From NCBI GenBank assembly GCA_030549335.1, contig CM060198.1, positions 60,323,953-60,387,952 of the forward strand: a stretch of DNA of 64,000 bases, written 5' to 3'. Shown piece after piece: positions 9,887 to 19,579 of the stretch. The notes beneath the pieces were generated by a model. It had not been told where the DNA came from and did no database searches. It saw only the letters and a list, made by a program, of their open reading frames with translations. The stretch comes from Pontederia crassipes (taxonomy: Eukaryota > Streptophyta > Magnoliopsida > Commelinales > Pontederiaceae). Made by a program: the position numbers and the translations under genes. Within the stretch, counting starts at the first letter, position 1. Every line of letters begins with the position of its first letter.

Positions 9887-12800
9887 CTACAGCAGCATTT
9901 CAGCAATCTGAACGGCATTAAGAGCTGCACCTTTACGTATCTGATCTCCACACACAAAAATGTCCAACCTGTTGAGGTATTTAAAACAATGTTTTAGTGA
10001 CTAACGAAATATAAGAAAGAGGTAATGTTGTTACTCAAGTCCCTTGTGTAAGCAAGATGTATACCCGTAGTTGGTTTCTTGAGATAGATCTTGACGAATG
10101 CGGCCAACTGCAACATCATCTTTGTTAGACACCTGTATACATGCTAAATTTAGTCTCGTGGTTGAAGTGAGAGAGTCCAAGAACAATTTTGGATACAAAT
10201 ACAGTTGTAGATGGATTCTCTCCTGCTGTACTCATAAGCAAACTGAATAAAATGAGAAGACTCAACCTCCAAGGGTGTAGGGTAGTGATTAGATGCCCTG
10301 TCATCAATAACAACCACACCAGCAGCTCCTTCCAGAATTTGTCTTGCCGTATCCTTTAAAAATAGCAAGCAGAAATGTAACTATGATTGTATCATAATCA
10401 AATATATATTACAAAGAAACATTTTTACAGAAAAGGTTAAAGTCACAAGCGCAACTTCCCAGATATCTAGATAAACCATATCATAAAAGGAACAAGCGAC
10501 AAGATATAAACATGATAATAGATAACATTTATAGACATCTTAGGTCAAGTAGTATGAATGCATGCCCAAAATCAACATCGCAGTTACTAGCTTGTTTATA
10601 GACATTTTATACATGTTTCCAAAATCAAGTAATATGAATGCATGCCCAATATCTACATTGCAGTTACTAGCTCCATAAGTCATGGTCCTTAACACTTCAT
10701 CATGGTATTTTGGAGGAAAAAAAAATAGACCACCAGAATTTCAAGATGATCCAAATGTCTAAGTGCTACTTCGCTAATTAACAATGTCTGAGATTATATC
10801 AGGTCTTAGATGATATTTGGGAAAGGAAAAAATGACTACAAAATTCAAGCAGCAATCCATTTGTATACTAGGTCTTAAATGATCCAAACATCTCTGGCCT
10901 TCCAAGACAAGAACCTTTTTTTTTTTTTGAGAAGATCCAAGACAAGAACCATGGAAACCAAGCAATACAAAAATCGGAGATGTGATTAAGTTGGACACGT
11001 TATACAACTAAGCTGAGGTAAAATGCTTCTTAAACAGACTTGAACTAAATCTATATTTAGAAGCTAAGCTCAATAGATTCAGAAAAATAGACAACTTGCT
11101 GCATAGGAAGGTATGACATGACTGCCAAGTATCAACAGGTATTTATTTCAAATACTTAAGGTTCAGACAGAGGTAGGAGATGCATCAGTTGGCACTTCAA
11201 ATACCTTTTGGAATTGGCTGTTGGCTTTTCAAATACTATGGACAAGGAGGAAGTCGGAAAAACTAACCTCATCAAGCGGGTTTTCAAATTGGAGATTGAT
11301 ACTTTCAGCATGTGCGCGCATCACTGGAACTCGAATGCAAGTTGCAGTCACTTTAACATCGGCATCATTCTGGAGCAGAATAAACATGTCATAAGTTCAG
11401 ATTACAAAAGATGTTTCTTGTCAGATATATGATAATGCAGACTGAAGAAAGCATACCCATATTTTCCTTGTTTCTTTCACCAATTTCATTTCCTCCTCAT
11501 TATAACCATTTGACATAACTTGTGAATTGTGCGAGAACAGATTAAACGCATACTGCAACGAAGATTAGATAATATGATATATTCCACCTAATTGATCCTC
11601 AGTCCAATGTAATTCATTAGAGATAAAAGGTAACCTGCTGTTTGAAAATGCTACAAGTGGGTTGCTTCCCTTCCAATACCTGAGGGAAATCAGAATACCC
11701 TAACTTAATTAAGTTCATCCGTAACAAGAGAATTACAATACATTTAATAACATAGGAGGACTAGATTAAACCTCACGAGTCTGCAACTCAAGTTCTCTCA
11801 TTGCTTCAGCGCCAGCACCACTCGCTGCTTGATAGGTGCTGACAACCATTCTTGTCACCTGAAAAATGCAAAAGACCAAGCTAATAATCACACAGATACT
11901 GTGACATTAATCTAACAGTAGTAATCACCGAATCAATACTACAAATTCTACTGTAAGGATGAATAAGTAAAAGTTCGTTGGTACGCACTAAAGTACATGA
12001 TGTAAGAACTAATTATTTGGCATAAATGGTGCAATCAAATTTTAGTCAAATACAGGTTCTTATGAATTCTAATTCAACAGGTGTCGGATGACCAAGATTT
12101 ATGTTACAGCAACCCGAACTTTTCTGCAGGGATATGTTCAGCAAACCAAATTGAAGAGAAAAAAACTTGGGAAACTAATAAAATCATAATTTGCAAGCTG
12201 GAAACTAACGAACTCCTAAAAGTTTGTAGCCATAGTCCAAGGTTCAACAAGACAGAAGAATAACATCATAAAGATCGGTTCTTTATGCACAAACACTCGC
12301 CTTTGCATGACGATGGAGCGGCGTGACTGCCATCAAGCAGATGATGGTGGAGCAGTTCGGGTTGGCAATCAGTGCGCCCTTGCCGTTTCTTCCCTTGAGC
12401 CGGATATGCGCCATGGCGTCGGGGTTCACCTCAGGCACCACAAGCGGCACCTCGGGAGCCATCCTGAACGCGGAGCTGTTGTCCACGACGATGGTGCCGC
12501 GGTCAACCGCGACGGGCCCGAACTCCTTGCTAATGGAGCCGCCGGCGCTGAAGAGGGCGATGTCCACGCCGTCGAAGCTCTCGGCGCGGAGCTCCTCGAC
12601 GGTGTACTCGCGGTCCTCGAACGTGATGCGTTTGCCGGCGGAGCGGCGGCTGGCGAGCATCTTGATGCTCCGGTACGGGAAGTCACGGTCAGAGAGCACG
12701 CTGAGAAACTCCTGCCCGACGGCTCCCGTGACGCCCACCACCGCAATCGACGGCGCGTCTTCTCGGAGACTCATCCGGACCGCGGTGGGCGCCCCGGCGG

Positions 12801-12888
12801 CCCGCCGACGATGGCATTTGGAGGCGGAGCGCGCGGAGGTGAACGATGAGAAGAGGTGGAGGCGGTGGGCGGGCGCCGTGGACTGCAT
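9887..12888 (-). CDS. ASD: Aspartate-semialdehyde dehydrogenase, plastid precursor
   Basis: Eight exons on the minus strand: 12888-12301, 11858-11772, 11679-11635, 11552-11457, 11369-11268, 10353-10267, 10132-10065 and 9968-9887, giving 384 residues. The enzyme reduces aspartyl-4-phosphate to aspartate semialdehyde with NADPH, feeding lysine, threonine, methionine and isoleucine synthesis in plastids. Visible signatures: a Ser/Arg-rich N-terminus (transit peptide, about residues 1-38); the nucleotide loop GVTGAVG at 52-58; [28 protein letters not shown] with the catalytic Cys at about 179; [23 protein letters not shown]; and the C-terminal [20 protein letters not shown]. The first true ATG of the frame is at 12888; upstream in-frame codons contain no ATG. 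Intron 1 appears to start with GC (AAG|GCGAGT) because only that join keeps HAK-VTRMVV in frame. No damage is visible, so the gene looks functional. Confidence 0.95.
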
Positions 12889-12953
12889 TGTTGGCGGCGA
12901 AAAGATGAGAGGACTCTGGTCTGGCGACGGCACTACGTGCGCGGGTTCTATTT

Positions 12954-12961
12954 TTAGGGTT
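12954..12961 (-). promoter_or_regulatory. Telo-box-like motif upstream of ASD
   Basis: On the minus strand the sequence reads AACCCTAA about 66-73 bases before the ATG, followed by an AAAATAG stretch that could stand in for a TATA box. Telo-boxes near the start site are common in plant housekeeping genes. Confidence 0.4.
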
Positions 12962-12969
12962 AGCTTGGC

Positions 12970-13790
12970 GGCAGCGAGGAAACAACGGCACCTTATTGGT
13001 TTCTTACGAGGTGGGTCCCCCGTGCTCGATGCAATTAATTTTTAATTAAATTAAATTAAATTAACGTAAGTGATTCCTACGTCAGATTACTTTTATTTTT
13101 TTATATATGTTCGGATGTTCAAATTTATTAATATTCGATTAATTTAAAATTTAAAAAAATAAATAGCGACTTATTTTTTTGAACAATGTGATGATTCTAA
13201 ATTTCGAATTTAAAATTATTAGCATTTAATGCTTGAACTCAATTCTGCTATCAATTAAACACACTATTGATTTTTGAAGAAGTGGATCCCTGGTGCTCGA
13301 CACAGATTAAATGATTTATTTTTTTATTAACGTGATTATTCGAAATTAGAGTTATTAGCATTCAATAAATGCTTAGTAGTCAACCCTACTACTAATTAAG
13401 TCAAACCAACGTGGCCACCTTCATTGACATCGTTGAATTGATTTCAAGAGCAAATAAGCACACTAATCATCAAACATGAACTCAAATGCATTAATGGAAA
13501 AATATTCTATGAGCAAACAATAGTTGGAATTTTATGATAAGTATTAAACAACACAAAATATCAAGGTTGAAGAAATAGCATTAATCATAAACACAAAAAA
13601 ATCATAAAGCAAAGTTTCATAGCCTGAGCTAACATCCACAAAAGAAAAAAAGTCATATAAATGATTTTGTATTGCAACACATGTTTGAACAACAAGAATG
13701 CAAACTGCACAACTTCATTGGCGCAGGAATGCTAACCAAAAGAGCATTCATATGAGTAAGTTGATATGCAAAGTTGTTTAGAAGAAATGA
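12970..13790. other. Intergenic between ASD and the ZPR1 remnant
   Basis: AT-rich. Two diverged direct repeats start at about 13012 (GTGGGTCCCCCGTGCTCGAT) and 13281 (GTGGATCCCTGGTGCTCGAC), each followed by TATTAGCATT/TATTAATATT-type blocks of the dispersed repeat also seen at 3725, 25777, 50152 and 62786. No gene was recognised. Confidence 0.5.
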
Positions 13791-13795
13791 AACAC

Positions 13796-14401
13796 CTCAC
13801 TTCGTCCAGCTGGGACCTCCAATCGATAACAACAATCTCTGGGTTGGAGCTGATAAGCAAATTGGACTTCATTATTCCTGTGCATGAACTCAAGAAGAAA
13901 AAATCCACATCAAAATGAATCCATAAAAATGTTCTTTTTCTAAGTATAAGAGCTTCGTGGTGCTCTAGCCTCTATGTTTGCTTTTATCTTGCCAGGTTCT
14001 TAAAAAAGGCAAATGCCTGGCTGCCTCTCGTTGCAATGTGGGCATTCAAAAGCCATCAACACATTTTTCGTCCATAAATGCATAAATTACCTCCCTAAAA
14101 TGTGGAATCTTCGTAAGAAGAAGCCGTATTATGCCCTAAAATGTAGAAGTAGCGGATCAGAAGAATAAGAAATCAACATCGGCTTTAAAATGTGAATAAA
14201 ATGAAGAAAGATGATCTTTCATTAACATATATACAAAAAGAACACATTGCATTCTTGCCGCAGCACATGCAAAGGGACTCAATCTGGTGGAGCGGTGTCA
14301 CTATCGACGCCTGCACCTCCTCCCCCTGTTCCGCCGTCGTCGAGACCACCTCGGCCACCGATCGGATGATGATGACCGGAGCTTCCTCTCCGTTCTCCAT
14401 C
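13796..14401 (-). pseudogene. ZPR1: ZPR1 zinc-finger protein, N-terminal fragment (inverted part)
   Basis: Minus strand. From the ATG at 14401 the frame reads MENGEEAPVIIIRSVAEVVS, a short spacer, then HQIESLCMCCGKN, which is the ZPR1 N-terminus with the first half of zinc finger 1 (QVESLCMRCGENG in plant ZPR1). A second exon at 13877-13796 reads NNEVQF, LQPRDCCYRLEVPAG, matching the segment after zinc finger 1; a good donor (GAG|GTGTTT) follows. The intervening exon (LIPHFR...CPHC) was not found. The remainder of the gene lies on the opposite strand from 19580, so this fragment has been inverted relative to it. ZPR1 binds EF1A and growth-signalling proteins. This copy cannot make an intact protein. 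Confidence 0.85.
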
Positions 14402-15489
14402 AAGCCGCAATGAAGTCCTTCTTTCTGTGTCTCTCTGGAGCACCAACAACTGTCGAGAGCAACCGAAATCATAGAAAGGTCTTCTTGCTCTCCGTCTTCT
14501 CCCTAGTCCTCTCGCGCTCTCTCGATTCGTGGTTGCAGTTTCCAGCAATTTCTTCAAAACGAACCGGCAGTTCAACATTCGAACCCCCAACCTTGTCTAT
14601 AATATGAATTTTTTCGAACCCCAACATTTGAACCATTCAAATAAAATGAATTTTTTCGATTGCGATCACAATATTAGTTCGATAAAGATCCAAATTCGAT
14701 ATAACTCAATTAATTTGTGTCGTTCCGAATCATATGTCTGATTATAAAAGTGAGATTTCCAATGAAAATATTCTATATATAACAAGTTTGAAACTCAAGA
14801 CCTCCTTAAATGAAGATAAACTGACCTCAATCTTCATTAGTTTCAAATAATATGAATTGCTAATAATGGACATTACTGATTAGAGGATTGTATTCTAAGT
14901 GGTTCGACAGATGATAATAACTCCGAAATTGACTTATAGAATCATTGGTCAAAATCCTAATAATCCTGAAGATCGGATGCGTCAAATGAGTAAAAAAAGA
15001 ATTGCTTATCATTTTATAAAGGTGAACTGTTGATTGGGAGAAAACTTTTAAAGTTTGTTTTAGTTTCACATAGAGTGATATGCATTTTTAGGCATAAATT
15101 TTATTTTAAAGGTTGTGATGCAGGTGCTTAATTGGCAAGTAGTCAAATCCGAGGTATTTACCCATTCCTATTACTTTGATCATGTGTAGTCCCTGTGTTC
15201 TTCTCATAAATTTTATTTGCTCCTTCCTCTTTTTGTTTTCCCTTGATTATGTCTTTGATAATCAACACATACAAGATGAGATGCACCTCATTCTTGGTGT
15301 TGCCTGGATTATCCCATATTAACATCTTGTCATGACAATCATAGTTTACAGACCGAAGATACACCATATTTTACTTAATCTAGTTAGTATCCACAAACAT
15401 TTCACTTACCGTTTTGCCATTTTTCATCTAAAAAGTTAATCTATTGAGCTATCATTTGTTACATTTTTAGTGTGTTATCTTCCTCTCTC
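14402..15489. other. Former ZPR1 upstream sequence and inversion junction zone
   Basis: No additional coding similarity was recognised. The sequence just right of 14401 would be the promoter side of the ZPR1 N-terminal fragment. The inversion junction should lie between about 14600 and the CACTA left end at 15490. Confidence 0.4.
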
Positions 15490-16350
15490 CACTGCAAGAA
15501 AAAGTTATATTTCCGACGGTCCATTTTCGATGGTCCGAAATCTGTCTTAAATATCGATGGTTTTTTCGACGGATCTTCCAAACCATCAATATTTTCGTCA
15601 GATAATTTTCGACGGTTTAACCCGTCTAAAATTTCGACGGTGATAAATTCGTCGGAAGATTCTGTCGAAAATATTTATACTTCGACGGTTTATCTAACCG
15701 TCGAAACTTCCAGCGGTATGAACCGTCAAAAAAATTCAAGACTGGTTGCGCATAATTATTGAACTTATCGACGGTTTTGACCGTCGAAATTTGCGACGTT
15801 CCAAGAAACCGTCGATATTTCGGCGGTCATAACTGTCGATAGTATTTAAATAAAATATTCTACCTTACTTTTTTCGATGGCCTCAACCGTCGAAAATGGA
15901 AATTTATAATTTACACAAACTATGTATCTGTCGATGTTTTTAAAAATTTATCATTAAGGGAATCGACGGTTAAAACCGTCGATATTTTAACGAACCGTCA
16001 AAACTATCGACGGCTAAAACCGTCAATATTTCGATGGTTTTAATACCGTCGAAACTATCGACGATTTTTCCAGCGGATTGGAGCCGTTGAAACGCGAATT
16101 AATATAATATTATATTTACTTATGTTGCGACGGTTTCGACCGTCGAAAAGTGGTTATATAAAAACCCGACCGCACTCTTACTTAGAACGTTTTGAACGTC
16201 CGTCCGCCGCCGCCCATTTTGTCCGCCGTTCGTCCGGCCGTCGACCACCTCCCGCCCGAAGCTTCCGCCGCCGACCATCTCCGGGGCAGGTAGGTCCGAT
16301 CCCCGCCTCCTTTGATATATAATTTTTCTCTCCTTCGACCATCTCCGTGC

Positions 16351-16650
16351 GGCGGCCAGATCCGGCGACCATCTCCGTGCGGCGGCCAGATCCGGCCGCC
16401 ATTCGTGCGCGGCGGCCAGATCCGGCCGCCATTCGCGCGCGGCGGCCAGATCCGGCCGCCCTCCGCGCGCGGCGGCCAGATCCGGCCGCCCTCCGCGCGC
16501 GGCGGCCAGATCCGGCCGCCCTCCGCGCGCGGCGGCCAGATCCGGCCGCCCTCCGCGCGCGGCGGCCAGATCCGGCCGCCCTCCGCGCGCGGCGGCCAGA
16601 TCCGGCCGCCCTTGCGCGGCGGCGGCCAGATCCGGCCGCCCTCCGCGCGT
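16351..16650. repeat. 30-bp minisatellite inside the CACTA element
   Basis: Ten head-to-tail 30-base units of pattern GGCGGCCAGATCCGGCCGCC followed by CTCCGCGCGC, ATTCGCGCGC or a close variant. The central five units are identical; edge units carry changes. A degenerate half unit precedes the array. The unit is a multiple of three, so frames stay open on both strands (10-residue Arg/Pro/Gly-rich repeats), but a protein product is unsupported. Confidence 0.95.
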
Positions 16651-16926
16651 GGCATTTGAATTATAGTTGTAATATTTAGAATTATATTTAGAATTATAGT
16701 TGTAATATTTTTTTTCCTCTTTTTGTTTGATGGAAAACGATCATGAGCAAAAAGGGCCAAAACTGTTATATATACTTATTATATGCTATCTTTATACCTA
16801 GCAGTATGATTAGTAAACATTAGCTAAACAATCTGTTCTTCCTCAGTTGTTTCATATTCATTTTTCTTTCCTTATACAATTTTGTATGACTGAAATTTTT
16901 TATGATTTGCAAATAATGCAGTCATT

Positions 16927-17187
16927 ATGTCATACTTGAACGATCGTCGATGGATGTACAAAAGAAATAATCCTGGTCGTAGAGGCTTGACACAAGAATT
17001 TATAGATGACGTTGACTATTATGTTACTGTGGCTTGTCAATCTTTACAATTTCAGCGGGAGGGAGCAATTAGGTGTCCTTGTTTGAAATGTGCTAGCACA
17101 AAGTTACAGACGATAGAGACTGTCAAAGTTCACTTATATAGAAAGGGTTTCAAACCCAATTATTGGGAATGGGATGATTTTTCTTAG
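16927..17187 (+). CDS. CACTA transposase-associated domain exon
   Basis: Reads MSYLNDRRWMYKRN, then GLTQEFIDDVDYYVTVACQS and IRCPCLKCASTK, then HLYRKGFKPNYWEWDDF. This is the transposase-associated domain that forms the N-terminus of plant En/Spm (TnpD-type) transposases, with its CPCLKC metal-ligand-like pair and the usual YxxWxxH/GF.P.Y.xW pattern. In complete elements it is followed by a several-hundred-residue TNP2 catalytic domain. Here the frame stops at 17187 and, after about 70 bases, a different domain begins, so only the N-terminal domain survives. Confidence 0.85.
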   Translation: MSYLNDRRWMYKRNNPGRRGLTQEFIDDVDYYVTVACQSLQFQREGAIRCPCLKCASTKLQTIETVKVHLYRKGFKPNYWEWDDFS

Positions 17188-17254
17188 AAGCCAACATCAT
17201 CATTAATATTTTTCTTCGTCATGCACATTAATTATTTTTAAACACTTACAGGCT

Positions 17255-18228
17255 GATGTGTGGTGGGAGCCCGAGCATACGGAAAAAATGTGGAAGGCTT
17301 TTAACTCTCGGTGCTCAAAGAGATTGTCTGCGATGCTTTCTGAAGCTCGAGCTGACGGAGAACGACCCAATTGGATCCCCGAGGCCGTTTGGATCAATTT
17401 GCTAGGAAAGTGGTCCACCGAGGAGTACAAAGTGAAATGCGAAAAAGCAAAAACCAGTCGAGAGTCCGACCAGGGAGCGTGCTTGCATTCGGGCGGATGT
17501 CTATCCACGAGAACGATTGCTAAGAAAATAGTAAGGTCTTTCTCCGAACTCAGGACGAAATATTATACTTTAAGAAAATGGTAAGTAATTTGCAAATTTT
17601 AAAATATTATCTCATTGCAGGAGAAAGAGACGGATAGACCACCGACTCAGGACGAAATATTTCTCCGAACCCATCAGAAGAAGAACAAAGAATGAGTCTC
17701 GAGTTATGCCCGGGAGACATATGTATGTAAATTTTTGTGCCTTTACTTTTTTCTAAATTGCAAGTTAATAATTAATTAACAAAACTTTGAAGTTGATCAC
17801 CTAGTCGTCATTTGTAGTTAATTATTTTCTTTATATTTTAGGAGTCTTATAAAACAAAAGAAGTTGATCATATTACGCAAGCCACGCAGGAATGGACCAC
17901 ACCGTTGACTCCGAGACAACTTTGGACGGACCACGTCGGCGTGAAGAAGGGTCGCATTTACGGACTTGGATCTTCTGTGAGTGACACAGATATTGGATAT
18001 GGTCGACGAAGTACTTCAGGTTCATCTCCTTCTACTATGCAAGAAATTGTGGATCAGGTGACCATCAAGATTAGGGAAGAGGTCAGACAGAAATTCGAAG
18101 AACGTGAACGTCGTAACAGGGATGAAATGAAGAAAATGATGCGTGCCTTCATGCGTGGCAAATTGAATGACGACGACGCCGAGGTAGATTCATATATAGT
18201 ACATAATTATTTTTGGAATTTGCTTTAA
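17255..18228 (+). CDS. CACTA accessory protein (Transposase_24/TnpA-like) exons
   Basis: Probable exons: about 17255-17580 (WWEPEHTEKMWKAFNSRC, AVWINLLGKWSTEEYK, CLHSGGCLST), then a stretch near 17630-17710 reading PPTQDEIFLRTHQKK, then about 17842-18228 (ESYKT, TQEWTTPLTPRQLW, GRIYGLGSS, a coiled-coil-like KIREEVRQKFEERERR). The order W..LC/KW, HxGG, PT..E.F..TH and GR.YGLGS is that of the plant Transposase_24 family carried by En/Spm elements. The middle exon is not open throughout in one frame, so the gene may be damaged or its splicing misjudged. It lies in the same orientation as the preceding domain exon, and the whole may be one fused transcription unit. Confidence 0.7.
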
Positions 18229-19579
18229 TCTGATGCATATATAGATTCATATATAGTACTCATTAGATTCATATGCACTTTGACACTAACTTAGATTTTA
18301 CTCTTCATCCCTTTCAGTTAGATCTGTAGACTTTCAAAGTTTTCACCGAAAATGGAGTGCTGACAGTTGGATCATGTAAATGTCAGTACTTAGTATAAAC
18401 TTGTTAGTTTACGCTCGATTTTGCTCGATTTTGAGATTCGGCGTTAGCTTGTTAGTTTACGCATCTTCTAGATTTATCAATTTTGAAGATGCTCAATCAA
18501 TTATTTATCAAATTATGTTGATGTTAAATTGAAATAATGTTTTTATATTTTAGATTCAATTAGATTGTGATTACGCATCTTCAAAACTGAATTCATTTTT
18601 TTTTGCATTTTATATGTTATAACTTTTACTCTATTTTCAATTTTGTGCAGTGATATTTTGCGACGAAGATGATATGCGAATTGAACTTCAGCTCTTTGTC
18701 GTGACGAAGACGTTATGCTGTTCAATTTGTGAATTAAGCACGCCGTTCCATTATCTCGTTCCACTATGGTTGACGTTATTGAATTTGTGAATTATGGATT
18801 ATGTTTCATGTTTGGATACCCTTATGCCGAATTGAACTATCTGTGATGTGATGTAATTGAATCTGTGATGTGATGTGCTTTATATGTGAATTATGATATT
18901 TCAATCTGTGATGGATTATATTTCAATCTGTGTCGTTCAATTGAACTATCAAATGTGTTGTATTATCTGAGAATTATCTGTGAATTCATTTTTTTTTTAC
19001 GTTTCCGACGGTCCTGACCGTCGGAAACAGCTGAAATATTGCAATTTTCAGCGAATTTTTTCGATACTTACCGACGGTTATATCCGTCGGTACACAATTA
19101 TCGACGGTCGTAGCCCACGAGTAAAAACCGTCGACACTAGATTGTCGACGGTTTTAACCGTCGATTAAAATCGTCGACGGTTAAAACCGTCGATAGTTTC
19201 CACGGTTCAAGCCGTCGATAGATATCGACGACACGAACTGCCGATACTGTCGACAGTTTAAGCCGCCGATAAATATCGACGGCTCGAACCGTCAATACTA
19301 TTGTCGGTTCAAACCGTCGATATATATCGGCGGTCCTGCCCGTCGATAATATTGACGGTTCACACCGTCGATATTTAACGTTCGACTGCCGCGCCCGCCA
19401 GCTAGACCGTCTGTAATACTGACGATTCAGAAGAAACCGTCGCAAAAAATTTACGACGAGCCTTTTTCACACGATCATTGTCCGTCGAAAGAACCATCGG
19501 AAATCGTGATTTCCGACGGATCTGACAAATTTACCGACGGTTAGGACCGTCGGAAAAAGGCAATTTTCTTGTAGTGCTC

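Larger units (their letters stand above)
15490..19576 (+). mobile_element. CACTA (En/Spm) transposon, internally deleted, with CTC target duplication
   Basis: Left end CACTGCAAGAAAAAG and right end (inverted) CACTACAAGAAAATTGCC are CACTA-type TIRs, flanked by the 3-bp duplication CTC (15487-15489 and 19577-19579). Subterminal regions (15515-16150 and 18990-19560) are packed with direct and inverted copies of a CGACGGTT/AACCGTCG motif, the expected TnpA-type binding arrays. Inside are a TATA box (TATATAAAA, 16154), a 30-bp minisatellite (16351-16650), a transposase-associated domain exon (16927-17187) and Transposase_24-type exons (17255-18228). The large TNP2 transposase segment expected between the last two is absent. 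The element is 4087 bases long, so it is probably non-autonomous, although its ends look intact. Confidence 0.92.

Noticed and set aside
12307-13045. Long plus-strand frames opposite ASD exon 1
   Set aside because: Shadow frames of a GC-rich exon; the minus strand encodes the recognised enzyme.
16351-16650. Possible CRISPR-like array because of regular 30-base periodicity
   Set aside because: Units are contiguous with no unique spacers, and the context is a plant CACTA element; it is a minisatellite.
16182-16760. 192-residue minus-strand frame with ten GGRIWPPRAE-type repeats
   Set aside because: Produced by the 30-bp minisatellite, whose period is divisible by three; all frames stay open, so there is no specific support for translation.
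19137-19445. 102-residue minus-strand frame with repeated YRRLEPT/VDIYRR units
   Set aside because: It arises from the subterminal CGACGGTT repeats of the CACTA element.
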